Positions 39,930 through 48,289 of a DNA stretch of 64,000 nt are shown piece by piece; within the stretch, counting starts at the first letter, position 1; every line of letters starts with the position of its first letter. This stretch comes from Paenibacillus endoradicis (GTDB lineage: Bacteria > Bacillota > Bacilli > Paenibacillales > Paenibacillaceae). The notes beneath the pieces were generated by a model, which saw only the letters and a list, made by a program, of their open reading frames with translations, was not told where the DNA came from and did not search any database. The position numbers and the translations under genes are program-made. Where the stretch lies: assembly GCF_024721975.1 (NCBI RefSeq), contig NZ_JANQBB010000006.1:248001-312000 (forward strand), in the 5' to 3' direction.

Positions 39930-40703
39930 TTATTGATTTATTTCTTTATATTCTCTCGGCGTAAGTCCCGTTACTTTTTTAAACAATTTTTGAAAATAGA
40001 CAGGATCGCTATACCCTACAGATTGTGAAATCTCATAGTTTTTCATATGCGGATAGTTAATCAAAAATTGTTTGGCTTTGTCTATACGAATATCGATTAA
40101 GTAATCTGTAATGGTTACTCCTGTTTCTTGTTTAAATAGTCGACTTACATAATGAGAACTCATTCCAATCGTTTCAGCTATTCGTTCAAGATCAAAGTTT
40201 CGATCATATTGTTTTAATAATATCGCTTTTATTTTCTCAATCGCATGATGTACTTTACCAGCATCTGTTTGATCACAAGATAGCACTTCAACACTCTTTG
40301 CCGAATTATCATTGAATTGGACTTGTTTCTGCTGCTTAATGCGTGCTAGTACATCAACTAACTGTTGTTTGTCGATTGGTTTCAATAAATAATCACACGC
40401 CCCATATCGTAACGCTTTTCGTGCGTATTCGAATTCGCTGAAACCACTAAATACCATCTTTGCAAAACTGCGCTCTTGTATTGCCTCGATAAGTTTCAAT
40501 CCATCCATCATCGGCATTTTAATATCTGTAATCAATAAATCTAATTCATGATCGGCAATCTTATCGATATGGGTTAGTGCATCAAAGCCATTACTATATG
40601 AACCTATGACCTGAATATTCATATCTAGCCGACTAATCATCTTCTCAAATCCAGCGCGTATCATTGGTTCATCATCTACAATAATGACATTCATACTATA
40701 CAT
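39930..40703 (-). CDS. AraC-type response regulator (YesN-like), no adjacent kinase
   Basis: 257 residues. The receiver domain has the acidic Asp10-Asp11, the phospho-acceptor Asp60 in LLITDIKMPMMDG, and the Lys in DYLLKPIDK. Two C-terminal AraC motifs are FDLERIAETIGMSSHYVSRL and YEISQSVGYSDPVYFQKLF. It follows the transporter genes on the same strand, 28 bp after the permease, rather than preceding them. No histidine kinase is nearby; the kinase at the right window edge has no visible partner and could be the match. Confidence 0.92.
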   Translation of the reverse strand: MYSMNVIIVDDEPMIRAGFEKMISRLDMNIQVIGSYSNGFDALTHIDKIADHELDLLITDIKMPMMDGLKLIEAIQERSFAKMVFSGFSEFEYARKALRYGACDYLLKPIDKQQLVDVLARIKQQKQVQFNDNSAKSVEVLSCDQTDAGKVHHAIEKIKAILLKQYDRNFDLERIAETIGMSSHYVSRLFKQETGVTITDYLIDIRIDKAKQFLINYPHMKNYEISQSVGYSDPVYFQKLFKKVTGLTPREYKEINQ

Positions 40704-40731
40704 CTCCTAAGAAATCGACTATGATAGCGTC

Positions 40732-41562
40732 TTACTTTACTGCACCACTCGTAACACCGGCAAAAATGTAACGTTGTAAAAACATATACATAACAGCTGT
40801 TGGAATCATAATAATTAGAATCGCTGCAGAGATTAATTGCCAATCACCACTATTATTTCCGAAGAATCTCATCAATGATGTTGACACGACAACATGCTCC
40901 GCTCTTGGTAAATATAAGTAAGGAACAAAGAAATCATTATAAATAGCAATCGTCTTCAATATAATTATCGTTACCGTTGCTGGAGCTAGTAACGGAAAAA
41001 TAATCGTACGATATATTCTAATTAGCGATGCTCCTTCAATCATAGCACTTTCATCGAGTTCATAAGGAATATTTCGGATAAACTGCAAGTAAATATAGAT
41101 TTGGATAATATCTGCTCCGACATATAACAACACTGGGCCCATTAAATTATTTGTTAGTCCTAATGACATAATAGTTTTGTAATTGACTACTTGCGTAGTT
41201 ATTTGTGGGATAATTGTAGCAAATAAAAACAAGCCTAATACTGCCCCTTGAAATTTAAACTGAAACCGTGAGATGGCATAACAAAACGCAGACCCTAACA
41301 ATATATTAAGCGCTAACGTAACCAAAATGATAGTTAGCGTGTTTCCGAAAGCTAGCGGAATATTCGCTTGCTTAAATGCCTTCACGAAATTCTCAAAGAA
41401 AAAGAAAGAATCTGGTAAAGAAATAGCAGACGTCTGATTGAATTTCTCCTTCGTCTTAAAAGCATTAACAACAATAACATAAGGTGGAAATAGAATAACT
41501 AGCCCTGCTAGCAATAAAATAATATATTTCAATGCTTGTTGCATGTTTTTCACTAAGCTCAT
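40732..41562 (-). CDS. Sugar ABC transporter permease (CUT1, MalG-like)
   Basis: 276 residues from the ATG at 41560-41562, two bases after the preceding gene's stop, with AAGGAT upstream. Six predicted helices, the EAA loop DESAMIEGASLIRIYRTIIF and the C-terminus IFAGVTSGAVK. The loop has Ser in place of one Ala, which is tolerated. It works with the 41564 permease and the 42533 binding protein. Given the adjacent mannan operon, manno-oligosaccharides are the best-guess substrate, by context only. Confidence 0.92.
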   Translation of the reverse strand: MSLVKNMQQALKYIILLLAGLVILFPPYVIVVNAFKTKEKFNQTSAISLPDSFFFFENFVKAFKQANIPLAFGNTLTIILVTLALNILLGSAFCYAISRFQFKFQGAVLGLFLFATIIPQITTQVVNYKTIMSLGLTNNLMGPVLLYVGADIIQIYIYLQFIRNIPYELDESAMIEGASLIRIYRTIIFPLLAPATVTIIILKTIAIYNDFFVPYLYLPRAEHVVVSTSLMRFFGNNSGDWQLISAAILIIMIPTAVMYMFLQRYIFAGVTSGAVK

Positions 41563-41563
41563 G

Positions 41564-42457
41564 CTAATCATCCTTTCTTGTAAGAAAGTATCGTTGAATG
41601 GAAAGTACGAGTACAACAAATACAAGTAATACGACGCTCATTGCTGAAGCTAGACCATAATTGTTAAATCGGAATGCGGTCTCAATAATTTTCATTACAA
41701 AAGTTTCACTTGCATGACCTGGTCCACCTTTGGTCAATACGAATGGCAAGTCAAACACCTCTAGAGCTCCTGTTACTGTTAAGAACAAATTAAGTTCAAT
41801 GATCTTATATATATTAGGCAGTGTTATTCTCGTAAACTTCTGCCAACCGCTTGCACCATCAATTGAAGCTGCTTCATACAAATCGCTAGGAATTGATTGT
41901 AATGCTCCTAAGTAAATAACCATATTAAAGCCCATAAAACGCCATAATCCTACCGATGCTAGCGTATAGTTTACATACTCTTTGGCACCAAGCCAACTTG
42001 TCTGGGATAATTTATCAAAACCTAATTCTCCAAGTATATAATTCAACGAACCATTAGTCGTATCGAACACATAACCGAATAAGTAAGCTACAGCTACACC
42101 GTTCAAAATATAAGGAAGAAATAACAACAATCTAAATCCATTACGACCTCTAAGCTTAGTATTCAGTAATACGGCAAAGAAAAGTGCGAGTATATTTTGT
42201 ACAATACCTACCGCAAAGTAGGCGAAATTATGTTTGAATACGCTGAAAATACTAGGATCGGAGAAAACTTCTATATAGTTACCAAAGCCAATCCATTCCT
42301 TATGAGCACTAACTCCATTCCACTTCATAAAACTTAGACGGAACAATTCAAGTGCTGGATAATATGCAAAAGCGAATAGAAGTACTAATGGAATAGTAAT
42401 GAAAGAGATGAGTACGATTCTCTTTTGAGTGTGAAACGAGAGGTTGTTAAACATCAA
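41564..42457 (-). CDS. Sugar ABC transporter permease (CUT1, MalF/LacF-like)
   Basis: 297 residues with six predicted helices, the EAA loop YEAASIDGASGWQKFTRITL, and LTKGGPGHASETFVMKIIE before the fifth helix. Membrane partner of the 40732 permease. The gene starts 75 bp after the binding-protein stop, with a small stem-loop in the gap. It begins MMFNNLSFHTQKRIVLISF, a hydrophobic first helix rather than a signal peptide. Confidence 0.92.
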   Translation of the reverse strand: MMFNNLSFHTQKRIVLISFITIPLVLLFAFAYYPALELFRLSFMKWNGVSAHKEWIGFGNYIEVFSDPSIFSVFKHNFAYFAVGIVQNILALFFAVLLNTKLRGRNGFRLLLFLPYILNGVAVAYLFGYVFDTTNGSLNYILGELGFDKLSQTSWLGAKEYVNYTLASVGLWRFMGFNMVIYLGALQSIPSDLYEAASIDGASGWQKFTRITLPNIYKIIELNLFLTVTGALEVFDLPFVLTKGGPGHASETFVMKIIETAFRFNNYGLASAMSVVLLVFVVLVLSIQRYFLTRKDD

Positions 42458-42492
42458 TCGTCACTGCCTTTCATTCAGGTGTAATAGCATTA

Positions 42493-42518
42493 GAGGATCA
42501 TCGTGACCGACAATCCTC
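42493..42518 (-). other. Small intercistronic stem-loop after the binding-protein gene
   Basis: GAGGAT and ATCCTC pair, with an inner TCG/CGA. It lies between the binding-protein stop and the first permease, the same position as the larger hairpin at 16160-16200, and may balance transporter subunit levels. Confidence 0.5.
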
Positions 42519-42532
42519 CTCATGCTTAACTC

Positions 42533-43801
42533 TTATTGTGATACGCCCAAATCTTTTCTTGCTTTCGCCCAAGATTTATTCACTTTATCAAATACCGCTT
42601 GAGGATCATCTGACAATACAAATTCTTGTACGGTAGCTGCCTGATCAAGACGTGCTTGATTTTGAATCTCTGTTGCTATATCTAAAGGTTGCGCTGGTTC
42701 AAAATATTTCACATTAAAACTATTGAATTCAGCTAATTGAGCCAACTTAGGTTCTTTAGATTTCAATGTTGGAATAAATCCCGCAAAATCATCATAGCCA
42801 GAATCTTCAATCAACCATTGAATAAAAGCTTTTGCAGCAGGAACGTTGCCTTTTTTATTAACTGCATAGAAGAAATCAGGGTTAAGTGGAGCTTTAGCTT
42901 GACCGCTGTTATCAACTGGGAAAGGGAAGAAACCAATGTTATCTGGTTCTGCTCCATTTTCGATAACTTGATTTATTACCCAGTTACCAAGTAAGTACAT
43001 TCCGAAATTACCATTTGCAACATCCTTTTTGGATTGCTCCCAGTTCGTGGAATTAACATCTGGTTCTAGGTAGCCTTTAGTATAAAGCTCACGAATAATA
43101 CCCCAAGATTTTCCGTATGCATTGTCCATCGTATAAGGTGTATCCGTTTCTGAACGTTTGTTCTGGTGGTCTGATGCTTCACCTGCAAGTGAAGGAATAT
43201 CGTATACCCATACATCTAGAGGCCATTTATCTTTAAAGTTTGAAGCAAGAGGTACAATGCCTGCTTGCTTTAACTGCTCACACGCAGCGAGGAACTCATC
43301 ATAAGTTTTCGGAATTTCAGTTATACCAGCTTTTTTGAAAGCTTCTTTGTTATATACGATACCTACCGTTGAGGCACCGGAAGATATACCGTACATTTGA
43401 CCTTCATGACTTCTTAGCTCTGAGAAATAGATATCACCGGAAAATTCAATATCATTAAGCGGAGCAAAGTATTCAGGAAACTCTGAATTAGCTAGTGTAG
43501 GTAAAAATACAACATCTGGGAATTCGCCTGAATTCATACGTACTTTAAGTGTTGCATCATAATCTTGAATGGCTTCAAACTTAACATCAACTTCTGGATA
43601 CTTTTCTTTGAAGCGTTTTGCGTAATCATCGTATACATTGCCAATCATATCTGTACGGTTTGTTAGAAAGATAATTTCACCACTAATTTTTTCCTCACCT
43701 GTAGTACCAGTTCCTGGTTCACTCTTCGTGTTACTACCACAAGCTGATAGTACAGTTAGCATAATAAATACTGCTAACAATAACGAAATACTCTTTTTCA
43801 T
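42533..43801 (-). CDS. Sugar ABC transporter substrate-binding lipoprotein
   Basis: 422 residues from the ATG at 43799-43801, chosen over one at 43837 because GGGGG lies 8 nt upstream and a lipoprotein signal (MKKSISLLLAVFIMLTVLSA) starts here, with Cys21 lipidated. The fold is a family 1 solute-binding protein (EIIFLTNRTDMIGNVYDDYA, GIVYNKEAFKKAGITEIPKT). It is clearly paralogous to the binding protein at 62290, sharing the order TNR(T/V)D, GIVYNKEAFK and GMYLLGNWVINQ-type segments. A cre box 21 bp upstream predicts carbon catabolite repression. It probably binds manno-oligosaccharides. Confidence 0.92.
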   Translation of the reverse strand: MKKSISLLLAVFIMLTVLSACGSNTKSEPGTGTTGEEKISGEIIFLTNRTDMIGNVYDDYAKRFKEKYPEVDVKFEAIQDYDATLKVRMNSGEFPDVVFLPTLANSEFPEYFAPLNDIEFSGDIYFSELRSHEGQMYGISSGASTVGIVYNKEAFKKAGITEIPKTYDEFLAACEQLKQAGIVPLASNFKDKWPLDVWVYDIPSLAGEASDHQNKRSETDTPYTMDNAYGKSWGIIRELYTKGYLEPDVNSTNWEQSKKDVANGNFGMYLLGNWVINQVIENGAEPDNIGFFPFPVDNSGQAKAPLNPDFFYAVNKKGNVPAAKAFIQWLIEDSGYDDFAGFIPTLKSKEPKLAQLAEFNSFNVKYFEPAQPLDIATEIQNQARLDQAATVQEFVLSDDPQAVFDKVNKSWAKARKDLGVSQ

Positions 43802-43822
43802 TATTTTTCCCCCAATCAAATT

Positions 43823-43836
43823 TGTAAACGCTAACA
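43823..43836 (+). promoter_or_regulatory. cre-type box upstream of the sugar transporter operon
   Basis: TGTAAACGCTAACA fits the cre consensus at all fixed positions and is identical to 31900-31913. It lies 21 bp before the binding-protein start and 292 bp before the divergent mannanase gene. Confidence 0.7.
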
Positions 43837-44128
43837 TATTTAAGCTTATGATATTTAGTTCAATGATAAAATGGTTTGAAATGCTTTTTATAGTCTTGAA
43901 ATGTCATTTCCATTTTTATTTAGACAGCCACTACCTACAACACTGCATTATTTTCTATTAGAAGAAATACGACTTTTTATAGATTATCTCTTATCATCGC
44001 CGAAAAATAATAGTTTATAGCACTCTATTCAAAAAGGTCTTGCCAATACATACACTTTTCGTGTTTACTTGTTATATAACTTATTATTAATTTTAACTAA
44101 CAAATATAACAAATTGGAGAGTGTTTCA
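43837..44128. other. Divergent promoter region between transporter and mannan operons
   Basis: About 290 AT-rich bp. I see the cre box at its left edge and GGAGAG (44116-44121) as ribosome binding site of the mannanase, but no promoter pair that I would defend. No reading frame of interest. Confidence 0.4.
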
Positions 44129-45088
44129 ATGAGCCAAACATTTCCTTATATTGCAGGAATGACTTGGGGTTGGACTGGTATTCGCGGAACTTGGACTAAT
44201 GATAGAGCAGATGAATCATTACAACTAATGAATGATTCATTAGCGATCAATTGGACTGCCATCACATTCGCTGCCTTACAAGAACATCCTCAAGCAACAG
44301 TTATTCGTTATAAAGAAGAGCCTACCGTCACAGATGATGAGATTCGTTATGCAATAATAAATGCCAAACAGCTTGGGTTGAAAGTATGTTTGAAGCCGGT
44401 CGTTAATTGTAGTAACGGAACTTGGCGTGCTCATATTAATTTCTTTGATCTTGATGTTCCTTGTGAGCCAAAATGGAGTGATTGGTTCACATCCTACCGT
44501 GAATTCATGGTGCATTACGCAATGTTAGCTCAAGAAATGAATTGTGAGATGCTTTGTATCGGCTGTGAGATGGTTCAAACTGACCGTCGTGAACAACAAT
44601 GGCGTGAAATTATTCATGCGGTACGAGAAGTGTATGATGGATTGATTACTTATAATTGCGATAAGTACCAAGAGAATCAAGTGAAGTGGTGGGATGCTGT
44701 AGATATTATCTCATCTAGCGGATACTACCCTGTCGATCAATGGGAGCGTCAACTCGATCGTATTGAAGCGGTTGTTGAACAATTTAACAAACCATTTTTC
44801 TTCATGGAAGCTGGTTGTCCTAGTCGTGAAGGTTCACAATTTCTGCCTAATGATTGGGGTCTTCAAGGAAAAGTAAGTGAATTGGCACAGCAACAATTTT
44901 ATGAAGCAATGTTCACTTCCTCTGCAAAACGTGAATGGGTACGAGGATTCATGCTGTGGGATTGGCCTGCACAACTCTACCATATTAATGAAGCATCTAG
45001 TAACAATGATTATTGTTTATATGGCAAATCAGCTGCGACTACTGTTAGAAACTATTATGTTGAGCAAACGAGGGATAATTATGAGTAA
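44129..45088 (+). CDS. Beta-mannanase, GH113
   Basis: 319 residues from the ATG at 44129 with GGAGAG upstream. No signal peptide, so it acts in the cytoplasm on imported oligosaccharides. The sequence fits the GH113 TIM barrel: MTWGWTGIRGTW at the N-terminus, LKPVVNCSNGTWRA, acid/base Glu147 in LCIGCEMVQ, nucleophile Glu227 in FFFMEAGCPSREG, and FMLWDWPAQLY near the end. In the characterised Alicyclobacillus enzyme the two Glu are also 80 residues apart. It cuts beta-1,4-mannan oligosaccharides, mainly to mannobiose and mannose. It overlaps the epimerase gene by 8 bp. Confidence 0.92.
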   Translation: MSQTFPYIAGMTWGWTGIRGTWTNDRADESLQLMNDSLAINWTAITFAALQEHPQATVIRYKEEPTVTDDEIRYAIINAKQLGLKVCLKPVVNCSNGTWRAHINFFDLDVPCEPKWSDWFTSYREFMVHYAMLAQEMNCEMLCIGCEMVQTDRREQQWREIIHAVREVYDGLITYNCDKYQENQVKWWDAVDIISSSGYYPVDQWERQLDRIEAVVEQFNKPFFFMEAGCPSREGSQFLPNDWGLQGKVSELAQQQFYEAMFTSSAKREWVRGFMLWDWPAQLYHINEASSNNDYCLYGKSAATTVRNYYVEQTRDNYE

Positions 45089-46277
45089 TCAAAATGCCAA
45101 CCTGCAATGGAAAGAGCAATTCGAATTGGAGTTAAAAGAAGGTATTCTCGACTTTTGGCTTAAACATAGCATAGATGACATCAATGGAGGCTTTGTCGGA
45201 GAAGTACGGCGTGATCTAACTGTTATTGAATATGCACCTAAAAGTCTTGTTCTTAATACTCGAATTCTATGGACTTTTTCAGTAGCATATCGTTTGTACC
45301 AAAAGAGTGAGTATTTAACTATGGCCCAGAGAGCTTATCACTATTTGAACGACCATTTTATAGATTGCGCTAATGGCGGCTTATATTGGATGCTTAATGC
45401 TAGGGGTGAACCATTAGAAACGAAGAAACAAATTTACGGTCAAGCTTTTGCGATTTATGCTTTCAGTGAGTATTATCGTGCAGTACAAGATGAAACAGCG
45501 TTAGCTCAAGCTATTGAACTGTTTCAATTGCTAGAGCAGCACGGTTACGATATCAACTATAAAGGCTATATCGAAGCACTATCCATAGATTGGGAAGACA
45601 CGGATGATCTCAGTCTAAGCGATAAAGATTTGAACGAAAAGAAATCAATGAACACTCATCTACACATTATGGAAGCCTATACGAATTTATATCGGGTATG
45701 GCCATCAGAACCATTGTCTGCGAAGCTTCGTGAATTGATAGAAATTACGATTGAGAATATCGTCGATTCTGAATCAGGGCATTTCTTCCTATTTTTCGAT
45801 GAACAATGGAATTCTCAGTCGGCGCACGTATCTTACGGTCATGATATCGAAGGTAGCTGGCTATTAGTTGAGGCTGCTGAAGTACTAGGAGATGTAATTC
45901 TATTAGAGCGTGTAAAGCACACAGCGTTACAAATGGCTGAAGCTGTCCTTCTTCGTGGGATTGATGTCGACGGAGCTTTATTCAATGAAGCTGAACATGG
46001 TCAGATTATTGATGACCATAAAGATTGGTGGCCACAAGCGGAGGCAGTCGTTGGCTTCTATAATGCCTACCAACTTACTAATGATGATAGATTCCTTAAC
46101 GCTGCCAAATCAGCTTGGGACTTTATTGATAAGTATCTCATCGATCGACAGTATGGAGAGTGGTACTGGAGTGTGACGCGGGATGGCACACCAAGCGATA
46201 ACTTACAGAAGATTAGTGCGTGGAAGTGTCCGTATCACAACAGCCGTATGTGTTTTGAAATGCTCCTTCGCCTGTAA
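45081..46277 (+). CDS. Cellobiose 2-epimerase (mannobiose 2-epimerase activity)
   Basis: 398 residues from the ATG at 45081 with GAGGGA upstream. An N-acyl-glucosamine 2-epimerase-fold (alpha/alpha)6 barrel of the cellobiose 2-epimerase type: DFWLKHSIDDINGGFVGEVR, KQIYGQAFAIYAFSEYYRA, MNTHLHIMEAYTNLYRVWP, HDIEGSWLLVEAAEVLG, KDWWPQAEAVVGFYNAYQ and KISAWKCPYHNSRMCFEM, with the conserved catalytic-type His residues in several of these. It converts the reducing-end mannose of mannobiose to glucose, giving mannosylglucose for the downstream phosphorylase. It overlaps the GH113 gene by 8 bp; the next gene is 700 bp on. Confidence 0.93.
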   Translation: MSNQNANLQWKEQFELELKEGILDFWLKHSIDDINGGFVGEVRRDLTVIEYAPKSLVLNTRILWTFSVAYRLYQKSEYLTMAQRAYHYLNDHFIDCANGGLYWMLNARGEPLETKKQIYGQAFAIYAFSEYYRAVQDETALAQAIELFQLLEQHGYDINYKGYIEALSIDWEDTDDLSLSDKDLNEKKSMNTHLHIMEAYTNLYRVWPSEPLSAKLRELIEITIENIVDSESGHFFLFFDEQWNSQSAHVSYGHDIEGSWLLVEAAEVLGDVILLERVKHTALQMAEAVLLRGIDVDGALFNEAEHGQIIDDHKDWWPQAEAVVGFYNAYQLTNDDRFLNAAKSAWDFIDKYLIDRQYGEWYWSVTRDGTPSDNLQKISAWKCPYHNSRMCFEMLLRL

Positions 46278-46493
46278 TTCGATTGTGATCACGATGTGAT
46301 GCTTCGTTGCTTACTCGACGGCGAAGATGCCATTCATCGTTCGCTGTGGTGCTCATGTACCAATAACGTACATTCCGCTCCTCGCTTCTCTAGCTTCATG
46401 TCATCTTCTTGGTGCTGACAACCGAATGGACTGCTTGAGGATCTTCTTGGGACACTTCTTGGGACACTTCTTGAGAGACTTCTTGATTGATTT
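46278..46493 (+). repeat. Intergenic stretch with a fragment of the dispersed repeat
   Basis: No gene. ATGTACCAATAACGTACATT at 46355-46374 is identical to 58727-58746 in repeat copy R2, and neighbouring GCTCCTCGCTTC resembles it weakly. GGGACACTTCTT occurs twice at 46449-46475. This leads into the 64-bp tandem array. Confidence 0.55.
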
Positions 46494-46938
46494 GTTCGCT
46501 GACAACCTCTTCTTGGTTGTTCCGCTGTGTATCGCTTCGGTGTGGGACTTCTTGATTGTTCGCTGACAACCTCTTCTTGGTTGTTCCGCTGTGTATCGCT
46601 TCGGTGTGGGACTTCTTGATTGTTCGCTGACAACCTCTTCTTGGTTGTTCCGCTGTGTATCGCTTCGGTGTGGGGCTTCTTGATTGCTCGCTTACAACCT
46701 CTTCTTGGTTGTTCCGCTTGGATTCGCTTCGGTGCAGGAACTTCTTGATTGTTCGCTGACAACCTCTTCTTGGTTGTTCCGCTTGGATTCGCTTCGGTGT
46801 GGGACTTCTTGATTGTTCGCTGACAACCTCTTCTTGGTTGTTCCGCTTGGATTCGCTTCGGTGTGGGACTTCTTGATTGCTCGCTGACAACCACTACTTG
46901 GTTGTACCGCTGTGTATCGCTTCGGTGCGGAGACTTAT
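46494..46938 (+). repeat. Seven tandem 64-bp repeats between the epimerase and phosphorylase genes
   Basis: Unit starts are 46494, 46558, 46622, 46686, 46751, 46815 and 46879; spacing is 64 bp except one of 65. Each unit contains ACAACC, TCTTCTT, GGTTGT, a hairpin with 6-bp arms, and a GCTTCGGTG block. Variants GTGTATCGC and TGGATTCGC alternate in blocks, which suggests duplication of unit groups; the last unit is the most divergent. Frames through it are repeat artefacts. It has no spacers, so it is not a CRISPR array. Confidence 0.92.
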
Positions 46939-46973
46939 TGTTTAAGATAATACTTATTATTTGGAGGGATATT

Positions 46974-48146
46974 ATGTCTTTATTTAATGAAAGAAAGCAA
47001 CAAATTTTGGCGCAATACGAGGAGCTTATCACTCGTCCTAACTATCCCGAGCAACTTGGTAATGGGATCTATAATCGCTATCAATACCCTATATTAACGG
47101 CTGCACATGCTCCGGTGCATTGGCAGTACGATCTTAATCCAGATACTAATCCTTATTTTATGGAGCGACTAGGGATTCATTGTGTATTCAATCCAGGAGC
47201 TATTTACTTGAATGGTAAATACTATTTAGTAGCTCGTGTGGAGGGGACTGATCGTAAGTCGTTTTTCGCTATTGCTGAAAGTGATAATGGGGTAGATGGA
47301 TTCCGGTTCTGGGATCAGCCAATTGTAATGCCTGAGACGAATAATCCAGATATTAATGTGTATGATATGAGGCTTGTTCAGCATGAAGATGGCTGGATCT
47401 ATGGTTTATTCTGCACAGAACGGAAAGACCCTAATGCTGCCCCAGGAGATTTATCTAGTGCGATTGCACAATGTGGCATCGCTCGTACGAAAGATATGAA
47501 GCAATGGGAGCGACTAGCTGATCTACAGACAAAGTCTAACCAACAACGTAATGTTGTCCTTCATCCAGAGTTTGTGAATGGCAAATATGCTTTCTATACT
47601 CGTCCACAAGATGGTTTCATCGATACGGGTTCAGGTGGAGGAATCGGATGGGGACTTTCAGAAAGTATCGACGAAGCCATCATTGATGAGGAGATTATTA
47701 TCGATGAACGTCATTATCATACAATTAAAGAAGTAAAAAATGGTCAAGGTCCCGCTCCACTGAAGACAGCTAAAGGATGGCTACATATCGCTCACGGTGT
47801 GCGTAATACTGCAGCAGGCCTTCGCTATGTTATCTATCTGTTTGTGACTAGTCTTGACGATCCTACAAAAGTTATCTATGCACCGGGTGGTCATCTTATC
47901 GCTCCAACTGGCGAGGAACGAATTGGTGATGTATCAAACGTTACGTTCTGTAACGGAGCAGTTGCTAATGAAGATGGTAGAGTATTTATCTACTATGCTT
48001 CATCTGATACTCGTTGCCATGTTGCTACTTCAACGATCGAACAATTGCTGGATTACGCAATCCATACACCATCTGATCCGCTTCGATCCTTTGCTTGTGT
48101 ACAACAACGTATTCTATTAATCAAGAATAATTCATCATTTCTATAA
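46974..48146 (+). CDS. 4-O-beta-D-mannosyl-D-glucose phosphorylase, GH130
   Basis: 390 residues from the ATG at 46974 with GGAGGG upstream, the size of subfamily 1 GH130 enzymes. Five-bladed beta-propeller family: [20 protein letters not shown] (blade 1), [20 protein letters not shown], and general-acid Asp131 in [19 protein letters not shown]; the well-studied Bacteroides fragilis enzyme also has Asp131 in this position. It splits mannosylglucose with phosphate to mannose 1-phosphate and glucose, the last step after GH113 and the epimerase. Confidence in the family is high; the exact substrate follows from the gene neighbourhood. Confidence 0.92.
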   Translation: MSLFNERKQQILAQYEELITRPNYPEQLGNGIYNRYQYPILTAAHAPVHWQYDLNPDTNPYFMERLGIHCVFNPGAIYLNGKYYLVARVEGTDRKSFFAIAESDNGVDGFRFWDQPIVMPETNNPDINVYDMRLVQHEDGWIYGLFCTERKDPNAAPGDLSSAIAQCGIARTKDMKQWERLADLQTKSNQQRNVVLHPEFVNGKYAFYTRPQDGFIDTGSGGGIGWGLSESIDEAIIDEEIIIDERHYHTIKEVKNGQGPAPLKTAKGWLHIAHGVRNTAAGLRYVIYLFVTSLDDPTKVIYAPGGHLIAPTGEERIGDVSNVTFCNGAVANEDGRVFIYYASSDTRCHVATSTIEQLLDYAIHTPSDPLRSFACVQQRILLIKNNSSFL

Positions 48147-48175
48147 TTCATCAGACATAATAGGTAATAAACAAT

Positions 48176-48218
48176 AATAAGGATTGAGCACCGAATAATA
48201 CGGAGCTCAATCCTTATT
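48176..48218. terminator. Bidirectional terminator after the mannan operon
   Basis: AATAAGGATTGAGC and GCTCAATCCTTATT form a 14-bp stem, continued by CCG/CGG after one mismatch, with a short loop. It serves both the phosphorylase gene and the converging DUF6259 gene. Confidence 0.88.
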
Positions 48219-48289
48219 GTCTGTTACTATCAAATATTCCTGTAGAACTATTTCCTTAATTTATCCTTCCTACTATCAGTCGAAAAAAA

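Noticed and set aside
46494..46938. CRISPR array
   Set aside because: Repeats follow each other directly at 64 bp with no unique spacers, and no cas genes are present.
46334..47032. Minus-strand frame of repeated Arg/Gln/Glu-rich peptide units
   Set aside because: The frame is created by the 64-bp tandem repeats, has no ribosome binding site, and runs into the start of the GH130 gene.
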